This document shows positions 1-7,759 of a stretch of DNA of 34,621 nt, in pieces. Source of the DNA: Weissella fangxianensis. Its GTDB lineage: Bacteria; Bacillota; Bacilli; Lactobacillales; Lactobacillaceae. The position numbers and the translations under genes were made by a program. The notes under the pieces were generated by a model. The model had not been told where the DNA came from, did not search any database, and was given only the letters and a program-made list of their open reading frames with translations. The stretch lies in contig NZ_JAMXDB010000017.1 in NCBI RefSeq assembly GCF_024718545.1, positions 1 to 34,621 of the forward strand, read 5' to 3'. Position 1 is the stretch's first letter; the number at the start of each line of letters is the position of its first letter.

Positions 1-127
1 TTATATCTATTACTACAATAATAAACGGATTAAAACAAAACTGGCCGGAAAAACTCCGGTTCAATACCGAAATCTTTCCGACCAGTTAGTTGCTTAAACT
101 TCTCTCCAATTTTTGGGGTTCAGTTCA
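1..127 (+). mobile_element. 3' end of an IS3-family insertion sequence (left copy)
   Basis: Positions 2-97 read on the plus strand as the last 31 residues of an IS3-family OrfB transposase, beginning YIYYYNNKRIKTKL, with TPVQYRNL near the end and a TAA stop. This is the usual C-terminus of DDE transposases of this family. Positions about 103-127 are the terminal inverted repeat, ending TTGGGGTTCAGTTCA with the CA-3' expected of IS3 elements. The rest of the element lies outside the window. The same 127 nt recur inverted at 34495-34621 with one difference (T at 86 against C on the matching strand), which is synonymous (Leu TTA/CTA). The IS boundary lies 32 bp beyond the lysS stop codon. Confidence 0.9.
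32..85 (-). terminator. Terminator-like hairpin inside the IS end, facing lysS
   Basis: On the minus strand CTGGTCGGAAA pairs with TTTCCGGCCAG (11 pairs, one G-T). An inner CGGT/ACCG pair is present and the run TTTTGTTTT follows. Transcripts leaving lysS would meet it about 75 nt after the stop codon. No other lysS terminator is visible between 128 and 159, so the IS hairpin may now end the operon transcript. The stretch is also coding for the transposase C-terminus on the plus strand. Confidence 0.55.
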
Positions 128-159
128 CAATCGCCTTTTTATATTTATTTATAATTCTA

Positions 160-1656
<1,497 letters not shown>

Positions 1657-1749
1657 TCATTTTCCCTTTATTGATTCGTTGATGTTGCCACCATACATAT
1701 TTATAAGTTTGCCAATCTTCCGTCCATTTTGCAAGTCTCAGGACTAATT

Positions 1750-2643
1750 TTACAAACCATTTGCGTCTTTGCTAGCAATAATAGCTTGTAGTTCACTTTC
1801 ATCAAAGTTAATAATCTTACCTGTAAAACGATCAACAATTTCAATACCATGGTCTTCAGCCAAAATTTCTTGTAATTCTGACAACGGCAATGTTGCCAAC
1901 ATACGTGCATAATCACGCTTGGCAATTTCTGGATACAGATTAACTTCAGTTGTTGTCAACACTTTCACTTGATCAGCTCCAAACAGTTTATTTAGTAAAT
2001 CAGTTGGTGTAAACCCTTCAAGCATTTGGGTAGAGATTGCTGGAAAATTAGCTAATTTATCTTCCAACGATGCAATATCTTCATCAGTTGCGTCAGGCAA
2101 TGTCGAAATCATAAATCCACCAGCCGTCACCACGGTACCATCTGGATCAACTAGCACAGATACTGCTACGGCTGAAGGGATTTGCTCAGATTTAGCCATA
2201 TAATAAGTTAAATCATCTCCAATTTCACCAGTTACCAACGCAACTTGCCCTGTAAATGGCTCATCCGTGCCGAAATCTTTTCTGACTGAAAGATAGCCAT
2301 CTGTGCCGACCGCTTTTGCCACATCGGGTTGTCCCTGAGAAGTTAAAGGCAAGGTTACTTGTGGATTAGATACGTAGCCACGAACCTCTCCTTGTGCTGA
2401 CGCTTCAACAACTATTTTGCCTGCAGGCCCTTGACCATCAATGCTGATAGCCAAACGCTCATCACCTTTCAGAATAGCATTCGATACCATCAATGAACCA
2501 AGTAAAGCGCGTCCCAAAACCGTAATGCCTAATTGTGAAGCATCATGGAAAGTGGCAACTGTTTTCATCATTTCAGTTGCTTCAATTGCAATGGCGCGAA
2601 ACTTACCATCATTTGTTACCGCACGTACTAATTTATCTGCCAT
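1750..2643 (-). CDS. hslO: Hsp33-family chaperonin lacking all cysteines
   Basis: Full-length Hsp33 homologue (297 residues) with the N-terminal Hsp33 fold (DKLVRAVTNDGKFRAIAIEAT, split here as two blocks around FRA, then the LLGSLMVSNAILKGDERL region). In the family this cytosolic holdase is activated when a C-terminal CxC...CxxC zinc centre is oxidised. This protein contains no cysteine. In the aligned C-terminal segment, LSELQEILAEDHGIEIVDRF matches the family's EELQEI..EDHGAEIVCRFC, but the CxxC positions are Asp271 and Thr274. The CxC region reads NLYPEIAKRDYARML. The zinc/disulfide switch is therefore absent, while length and fold are kept and the frame is open, so this does not look like a pseudogene. 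Start: ATG at 2643 behind AAGGGAAA. It follows ftsH and precedes lysS. Confidence 0.93.
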   Translation of the reverse strand: MADKLVRAVTNDGKFRAIAIEATEMMKTVATFHDASQLGITVLGRALLGSLMVSNAILKGDERLAISIDGQGPAGKIVVEASAQGEVRGYVSNPQVTLPLTSQGQPDVAKAVGTDGYLSVRKDFGTDEPFTGQVALVTGEIGDDLTYYMAKSEQIPSAVAVSVLVDPDGTVVTAGGFMISTLPDATDEDIASLEDKLANFPAISTQMLEGFTPTDLLNKLFGADQVKVLTTTEVNLYPEIAKRDYARMLATLPLSELQEILAEDHGIEIVDRFTGKIINFDESELQAIIASKDANGL

Positions 2644-2703
2644 ATTGATTTCCCTTTTCTGATTGTTTTTCCGTTATCAAGTGTAACATACAGCGCCTAA
2701 AAA

Positions 2704-2837
2704 GGAGAGTGTGACAAGAAACGCTTTGAAGCCGGTTGTAACAATGATGGCGTTATTTTGACTCGCAGCGCAGCGAAGGGGCAGAATTACGCCATCGTTG
2801 TTACATTGAAGCTTCAGACTTTTGAAACGCGTTTATG
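2704..2837 (+). repeat. Palindromic dispersed repeat, full copy 1
   Basis: The about 135 bp unit begins GGAGAGTGTGAC and ends AACGCGTTTATG. The central stem pairs 2738-2753 (GTAACAATGATGGCGT) with 2789-2804 (ACGCCATCGTTGTTAC): 15 Watson-Crick pairs plus one G-T, around a 35-nt loop containing AGCGAAGG. Outer helices GAAGC/GCTTC (2728-2732 with 2811-2815) and AAACGC/GCGTTT (2719-2724 with 2829-2834) extend it. A second full copy is at 26127-26262, with different stem bases but the same pairing. It lies between the ftsH terminator and hslO. Function unknown. Confidence 0.8.
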
Positions 2838-2880
2838 GAGAGCGTGACAAAAGTCGTTTTGAAGCTGGTTGTAACGAATG
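2837..2880 (+). repeat. Dispersed palindromic repeat, left half only (copy 2)
   Basis: GGAGAGCGTGACAAAAGTCG, then TTTTGAAGCTGGTTGTAACG, match the left arm of the full repeats at 2704 and 26127. The loop and right arm are missing. It is directly joined to the end of full copy 1 and runs into the ftsH terminator. Confidence 0.75.
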
Positions 2881-2887
2881 CACTTTA

Positions 2888-2928
2888 AACAAAAATGGTT
2901 GAGACATTTATTCTGTCTCAACCATTTT
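2888..2928 (-). terminator. ftsH transcription terminator
   Basis: AAATGGTTGAGAC pairs with GTCTCAACCATTT (2893-2927). On the minus strand the run TTTTTGTTT follows. It is located just after the ftsH stop codon. It belongs to the GGTTGRGAC terminator type seen repeatedly in this window. Confidence 0.85.
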
Positions 2929-2949
2929 ATATTGCTCATTTATTAAATA

Positions 2950-5034
2950 TTAAGCACGATCATCATCATTGTCATTATCTGATGGTTCATCTTCATCATG
3001 CGTTAATGACTCTGACGCAGTTGCCTTTTCAGATGCAACATCCTCATCTTCAGTCAACTTATCATTAGCAGCCTGCTTAGCCTGCTCATATGACATTGGT
3101 GTTGACTTTTCAGGTTCAGAAGCAGCTTCATCAGGCATTTTACCAGTGTTGAACAAGCTCAAGATTTGCTTCTCATCCAACGTCTCGTACTCTAGCAAAG
3201 CTTGGGCAATTGCCTCATGCTTATCCTTGTACTTAGTAATAATGTCAGCAGCTGTGTTATAACCCTCAGTCGTGATTTTACGTACTTCTTCATCAACTAG
3301 GCGCGAAGTAGTATCTGAATAAAGTGGCTGACCGTATTGTGGGCCACCATCCTTTTCCAACTGAACCATACCAAGCTTATCCGACATACCATATTGTGTT
3401 ACCATGGCGCGGGCAATACCAGTAGCTTGCTCAAAGTCATTTGAAGCTCCTGAAGATTGTTGATTAAATATCAATACTTCAGCAGCACGTCCACCCATCA
3501 AACCAGCAACCTGATCCATAGCGTCCGTCTTATTCATCAACATTTGATCTTCACGAGGTAGCATGATGGCATATCCACCAGCACGTCCACGAGGAACAAT
3601 CGTAACCTTATGGACAACACGAGCCTCATTCAACACAAGGCCAACAATGGCGTGTCCTGCCTCATGGTAAGCAACGGTCTTGCGTTCCTTTGCTGACACA
3701 ACACGATCCTTCTTAGCCGGACCAGCAATAACACGGTCTTCAGCTTCATCCAAATCTTTACCTGTAATGGTCGTACTGTTACGACGAGCAGCTAACAACG
3801 CCGCTTCGTTCAACAAGTTTTCCAAATCAGCTCCAACAAAGCCAGGTGTTTGCTTAGCAATTTCCGTTAAGTCAACACTTGAATCGATTGGCTTATTCTT
3901 GGCGTGGACCTTCAAGATAGACTCACGGCCCTTGATATCAGGGCGACCAACCAAAATCTTACGGTCGAAACGACCTGGACGTAGCAACGCAGGGTCAAGC
4001 ACATCAGAACGGTTTGTGGCCGCCATGACAATAACACCCTCATTACCTTCGAATCCGTCCATCTCAACCAACATTTGGTTCAGCGTTTGTTCACGTTCAT
4101 CGTGACCACCGCCCATGCCGTTACCACGTTGACGTCCAACAGCATCAATCTCATCGATAAAGATAATTGATGGTGCAGATTTTTTAGCATTTTCAAACAA
4201 GTCACGAACACGACTTGCCCCAACACCAACGAACATCTCAACGAAGTCAGAACCAGAAATTGAGAAGAATGGCACACCAGCTTCACCAGCAACTGCCTTG
4301 GCTAGCAAAGTTTTACCAGTTCCGGGAGGCCCCTCTAGAAGCACACCGGATGGTATACGGGCACCTAACTTTAAGAACTTCTTTGGATCCTTCAAGAATT
4401 CAACAACTTCAACAAGTTCTTGCTTTTCTTCTTCAGCACCAGCAACGTCCTTAAAGCGCTTTTTGTTTTCTGATGGGTCAGCGGGCTTAGCCTTTGACTT
4501 ACCCATTCCCATCATATTGCCACGGCCACCTTGACCACCTTGGTTCATACCACCCATCATTAGGTAGAACAAACCAACCATCAAGATCAATGGCAAAATA
4601 GTTACTAGGAACGTACCCCAGAAATTAGTAGGTTGCGCCTTTGTCGTGATATCTGTATCTGCTTTATCAGCAATCTTTTGCACATTCGCAATAACATCGT
4701 CACTACCAACTAACTTTGTCTCAAAGGAAGTTGCCTTCCCCGATTGACCACCGCCTAACAACGAGGTAAAGGCGTCATTGTTGCTAGACTTTTTACTTGA
4801 TTGCGCTTTTGTATAATCACCCTTAACGGTGTAAACCCCATCGTCAGGTTGAACCGTGACTTTATCAATCTTTTTGTCACGTAATTCCGTCATAAATGTT
4901 GACGTAGAGATAGTCTTAGTATTTGAGGTCTGTGTGGGCCCGGCTACCCAATATATCAACCCCATAATACCGAGGACTACGATTACGTAAAACAAACTAT
5001 TACGGACAAAATTTCCGTTTCGTTGGTTTTTCAT
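2950..5034 (-). CDS. ftsH: ATP-dependent zinc metalloprotease FtsH
   Basis: Membrane-anchored AAA+ protease that degrades unstable membrane and cytosolic proteins. There is an N-terminal membrane segment ([20 protein letters not shown]), an extracytoplasmic domain, and a second membrane segment ([20 protein letters not shown], about residues 140-160). The AAA domain follows, with Walker A GPPGTGKT near 235, Walker B IIFIDEID and the second region of homology ([12 protein letters not shown]). The M41 protease domain has HEAGH near 456-460. The C-terminal tail is long, acidic and of low complexity, ending with many Asp/Glu. Length is 694 residues. The ATG at 5034 is chosen because AGGAGG lies 5 bp upstream; a TTG one codon earlier is less likely. 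It follows hpt at 78 bp and ends in a strong terminator. Confidence 0.97.
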   Translation of the reverse strand: MKNQRNGNFVRNSLFYVIVVLGIMGLIYWVAGPTQTSNTKTISTSTFMTELRDKKIDKVTVQPDDGVYTVKGDYTKAQSSKKSSNNDAFTSLLGGGQSGKATSFETKLVGSDDVIANVQKIADKADTDITTKAQPTNFWGTFLVTILPLILMVGLFYLMMGGMNQGGQGGRGNMMGMGKSKAKPADPSENKKRFKDVAGAEEEKQELVEVVEFLKDPKKFLKLGARIPSGVLLEGPPGTGKTLLAKAVAGEAGVPFFSISGSDFVEMFVGVGASRVRDLFENAKKSAPSIIFIDEIDAVGRQRGNGMGGGHDEREQTLNQMLVEMDGFEGNEGVIVMAATNRSDVLDPALLRPGRFDRKILVGRPDIKGRESILKVHAKNKPIDSSVDLTEIAKQTPGFVGADLENLLNEAALLAARRNSTTITGKDLDEAEDRVIAGPAKKDRVVSAKERKTVAYHEAGHAIVGLVLNEARVVHKVTIVPRGRAGGYAIMLPREDQMLMNKTDAMDQVAGLMGGRAAEVLIFNQQSSGASNDFEQATGIARAMVTQYGMSDKLGMVQLEKDGGPQYGQPLYSDTTSRLVDEEVRKITTEGYNTAADIITKYKDKHEAIAQALLEYETLDEKQILSLFNTGKMPDEAASEPEKSTPMSYEQAKQAANDKLTEDEDVASEKATASESLTHDEDEPSDNDNDDDRA

Positions 5035-5112
5035 CAATTCCTCCTATAGATAGCAATAGCAGTTACTACCTTATATTATGTACGATCCTACTAACTCATT
5101 TTCCAGTTTAAA

Positions 5113-5709
5113 TTAGTGATTTGGTGTGATATCCACCGTGTCAACAATATCAGCATGTTGTGGATCATAAACTTCGCGCTTCAAAACGCCAACATATGGC
5201 AAATTACGGTATAACTGTTTGTAATCCAGTCCATACCCTACCACAAAGGCTTTTGGTACGTCAAAGCCAACGTAATCAACAGTTGCTTCGACAACACGAC
5301 CGTCTTTTTTATCCAACAAACTAGCAGTTTTCACTGATTTTGCGCCACGACTCTTTAATAATTCAATCATGAACTTTAGTGACCGACCTGTATCAACAAT
5401 ATCTTCCATAATGATAATATCGCGTCCATTGATATCAGTTTGTAGATCTGTTACCAAATCGACATTACCTGATGAGGCAATACCACCATTATAACTAGAA
5501 ACATCGATAAACTCGACTTCCGCATATTGCATATGACGCATCACATCAACTGTCCACAAAACAGCACCTTTTAATACTGATAAGATAATTGGTGTCTTAT
5601 CTTGATAGTCAGCAGCTAATTGTTCACCAACTCGTTTAGCAGCTCGTGCAATTTCCGCCTCGCTATACAATACCCGTTCGATATCATTGTTCATGTCCGG
5701 CTGGTTCAT
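5113..5709 (-). CDS. hpt: Hypoxanthine phosphoribosyltransferase
   Basis: Purine salvage enzyme that joins hypoxanthine or guanine to PRPP to give IMP or GMP. It has 198 residues. The PRPP-binding loop reads IIIMEDIVDTGRSLKF, and the C-terminal part has the base-contacting segment VGFDVPKAFVVGYGLDY, both diagnostic of HPRT rather than APRT. It lies between tilS and ftsH, the standard order in Firmicutes, where TilS and HprT together have been tied to ftsH expression in Bacillus (established for that genus, only inferred here). Start at ATG 5709 with TTAGGAG 11 bp upstream; an alternative in-frame ATG exists at residue 6. Confidence 0.95.
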   Translation of the reverse strand: MNQPDMNNDIERVLYSEAEIARAAKRVGEQLAADYQDKTPIILSVLKGAVLWTVDVMRHMQYAEVEFIDVSSYNGGIASSGNVDLVTDLQTDINGRDIIIMEDIVDTGRSLKFMIELLKSRGAKSVKTASLLDKKDGRVVEATVDYVGFDVPKAFVVGYGLDYKQLYRNLPYVGVLKREVYDPQHADIVDTVDITPNH

Positions 5710-5815
5710 GTTTTATTAATCTCCTAAATCTTAATTCCCCTACTGTTACATAAGTTTAAGAATACCATGTTTGGCCCTAAATGTTTAGCCAATAACTAAA
5801 AGAACTGAAAAACTT

Positions 5816-6790
5816 TTAACTTTTTACTAAACTCAACCATTGATGGTCTCTAATTAGCCTTTGATGGTCATTCAAATGAATAGTCCCAGTAGCGACATTT
5901 TTATTTTTCATTAGTTGAATAGCCTGTTGTAATTGGCGATCCTTAATGTCTAACACTTGTTGGTTTTTTAACCATTGTTGTAGCACTAACAGCAATTGTT
6001 CCTGAGGTAATTCCCAGTCCAACTGACCTGTTTCTAATGCTACTACATATTGGTCAATTTGTGGTGCAGCTAATGCTTGTAGCGCTGTTAATTGATCGGC
6101 AAAATCAATAATATGCATCATAGCTTGCTTATTTATATGCTGCAAATCTGGAATGATTGCATGACGCAAACGATTACGAGCATAGCGTTGGTCATCATTT
6201 GTATAATCATCAATCCATTCTTGCACAGGTTCCTTAACGATATCCTTTAATGCCATCTTAGACAATCCTAAAAATGGTCGTACTAGTTGTAAGCCATTTG
6301 TTAGATTTTGTTTAGCAGGCATCCCTGTCAGCTGCTCTAAACGACTACCACGTGCTAATTTATATAAAATAGTCTCAACCTGATCATCCCGATGATGAGC
6401 AGTCACAATCATATTAGCACCAACCTGTTTTGCAACTGAAAACATGATGCCGTATCGTTTTTCACGTGCTTGTTCTTCAACTGAAACTGTTGGTGCTGCT
6501 GCCCAATCTAATGTTCTGACAGTTGCTGACTGCAAATGTGGTGTTTGTGCAAAAACTTGCCTGACCAATGCTTCTTCCTGTGATGCATCAGAACGCAGTT
6601 GATGATTAATATAAATTGCACTAACCTTTGGCTGCAGGTCTTGTGGTAAATCACCTTCTGTTAACCATCTTAATAATCGCAATGAATCTTGTCCACCCGA
6701 CACAGCAACCAATACATGATCTGTTGCATCAAACAACTGTTGTTCACGAATGTGGCGGATTAAATTAGCTCGTAAAACTCTAGGTTGCAT
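5816..6790 (-). CDS. tilS: tRNA(Ile)-lysidine synthase, short form
   Basis: Converts C34 of the AUA-reading tRNA-Ile to lysidine, using lysine and ATP. The PP-loop ATP site is VAVSGGQDS near the N-terminus, followed by TAHHRDDQVETILYKLARGS, typical of TilS. With the start used here the protein is 324 residues, clearly shorter than the roughly 420-470 of most Firmicutes enzymes. It stops after the all-alpha middle region and lacks the usual C-terminal TilS_C domain. A 12-codon longer reading exists from 6826, but its ATG overlaps a good -10 box (TATAAT, 6830-6825). The ATG at 6790, with AAGGAG upstream, is therefore preferred. Intact reading frame; probably a genuine short form. Confidence 0.88.
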   Translation of the reverse strand: MQPRVLRANLIRHIREQQLFDATDHVLVAVSGGQDSLRLLRWLTEGDLPQDLQPKVSAIYINHQLRSDASQEEALVRQVFAQTPHLQSATVRTLDWAAAPTVSVEEQAREKRYGIMFSVAKQVGANMIVTAHHRDDQVETILYKLARGSRLEQLTGMPAKQNLTNGLQLVRPFLGLSKMALKDIVKEPVQEWIDDYTNDDQRYARNRLRHAIIPDLQHINKQAMMHIIDFADQLTALQALAAPQIDQYVVALETGQLDWELPQEQLLLVLQQWLKNQQVLDIKDRQLQQAIQLMKNKNVATGTIHLNDHQRLIRDHQWLSLVKS

Positions 6791-6824
6791 TCCTATCCAC
6801 GTACTCCTTTTTCTGGCTAAGTCC

Positions 6825-6852
6825 ATTATAGGCTAAAAATACATAGTGTGAA
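6825..6852 (-). promoter_or_regulatory. Promoter of tilS (tilS-hpt-ftsH)
   Basis: On the minus strand, -35 TTCACA (6852-6847) and -10 TATAAT (6830-6825) are separated by 16 bp. Transcription would start near 6818, downstream of the ATG at 6826, which argues for the 6790 start of tilS. Confidence 0.6.
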
Positions 6853-6905
6853 CCAAAGCGGGTTGAACCTAAGATATCAGTTCATCGCTTTTTTGACTAA
6901 AACAA

Positions 6906-6940
6906 AAGTGATTGAGACAAAACAAATGTCTCAACCACTT
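6906..6940 (-). terminator. divIC terminator
   Basis: AGTGGTTGAGAC pairs with GTCTCAATCACTT on the minus strand and is followed by TTTGTTTT. It is located just after divIC, directly downstream of the conserved 28-nt motif at 6941-6968. Confidence 0.8.
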
Positions 6941-6968
6941 TTTGTGCTAAAAATGTATTAATTATAAG
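6941..6968 (-). repeat. Conserved 28-nt pre-terminator motif, copy A
   Basis: On the minus strand it reads CTTATAATTAATACATTTTT then AGCACAAA, immediately before the divIC terminator. Near-identical copies lie at 23331-23358 (minus) and 26279-26306 (plus), each directly before a GGTTGRGAC terminator. Confidence 0.75.
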
Positions 6969-6978
6969 TCTGTAAATT

Positions 6979-7350
6979 CTAGTTTGGAATATTAAAGACG
7001 GTCTCGCCATCTTTCGTATACATGTACTTCTCACGTACTAACTTTTCTAAGTAGCTATCATCATCCAAATCTTTAACTTCTTGTTTCAAATTAGAATGTG
7101 ATGTCTTAGCAGTCGCTAGAGTCTTAGTCGTTTCAGCTAATCCAGCAGAAGCCGTTGTATATTTTGTATACTGCTTATGAAAATTCACCATAGCAATAAC
7201 TGCCACAATAATCATGAAGACACCCAAAAGAAAACGTCGCCGCAAATGAATATAACGCGTATATTTCGCTTGTTGTGCTTCAATCGCGATATGGTGTTTG
7301 CCGGCAGCATTTAGTGGCCGTATATTTGATTGTTCATTTGTTTTACGCAT
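6979..7350 (-). CDS. divIC: DivIC/FtsB-like septum formation protein
   Basis: Small bitopic division protein of the DivIC/FtsB family, which forms a complex with FtsL and DivIB at the septum. It has 123 residues: a basic cytoplasmic N-terminus, one membrane segment (LLGVFMIIVAVIAMVNF), and an extracellular coiled coil. The C-terminus has DDSYLEKLVREKYMYTKDGE, matching the family's conserved Y(I/L)E..AR..Y...GE pattern. ATG at 7350 is chosen because GGAAGG lies 9 bp upstream; a TTG nine codons earlier has no ribosome site. It sits between rqcP and tilS, as divIC does in Bacillus. Confidence 0.9.
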   Translation of the reverse strand: MRKTNEQSNIRPLNAAGKHHIAIEAQQAKYTRYIHLRRRFLLGVFMIIVAVIAMVNFHKQYTKYTTASAGLAETTKTLATAKTSHSNLKQEVKDLDDDSYLEKLVREKYMYTKDGETVFNIPN

Positions 7351-7480
7351 CACTAATTGCCTTCCGAATCGTTCCAAGTGTCGGCTTACTTTTTATTATC
7401 ATAACTTTACCGCAAGAATTAAAGTTTCTTAACTCTCATTAGTGTTTCTTAACATTTTCATATAAAAAAGTAACAGAGCG

Positions 7481-7759
7481 TTACTTTACATCCTCGTCAA
7501 AATTCTGTGCATAAGACTCCGAGACGATGCTGTACATATGTTCAGCTTCATTTTTCTTGGTTGTCTCAACAATTTCATCCACTGAAATAACTGACGTTTT
7601 GTTTCCGAAACGAATAGTCAACTCATCACCAGCTTTAACATCACTAGATGACTTGGCGGTTTTACCATTAATATCAATTCGCCCTTGGTCTGATATGTCC
7701 TTTGCTACTGAACGGCGCTTAATTAAGCGTGCTACCTTTAAATATTTATCTAATCGCAT
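7481..7759 (-). CDS. rqcP: RqcP (YabO), S4-domain ribosome quality control factor
   Basis: 92-residue protein made mostly of one S4 RNA-binding domain, starting MRLDKYLKVARLIKRRSVAK with GRIDINGKTAKSSSDVKAGD. It matches the YabO/RqcP family, which binds stalled 50S subunits and works with RqcH in adding C-terminal alanine tails to stuck peptides. The C-terminal third is acidic. Its ATG (7759) overlaps the last 10 bp of the flippase gene, so the two are translationally coupled; the ribosome site AAAGGGAAA lies inside the upstream gene. The 128 bp to divIC contain no obvious terminator. Confidence 0.93.
   Translation of the reverse strand: MRLDKYLKVARLIKRRSVAKDISDQGRIDINGKTAKSSSDVKAGDELTIRFGNKTSVISVDEIVETTKKNEAEHMYSIVSESYAQNFDEDVK

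Noticed and set aside
1701-1925. 74-codon minus-strand frame overlapping the 3' end of hslO
   Set aside because: It lies in another frame of hslO, has no ribosome site and resembles no protein family; hslO itself is clearly coding.
5768-5795. Hairpin TTGGCCCTAAATGTTTAGCCAA between tilS and hpt taken as a terminator
   Set aside because: The stem is short and bulged, and no T-run follows on the minus strand; hpt probably stays in the tilS transcript.
6841-6890. A further copy of the dispersed palindromic repeat before tilS
   Set aside because: GTGTGAACC...GGTTGAACC recalls the left arm, but similarity is too weak and the stretch overlaps the tilS promoter.
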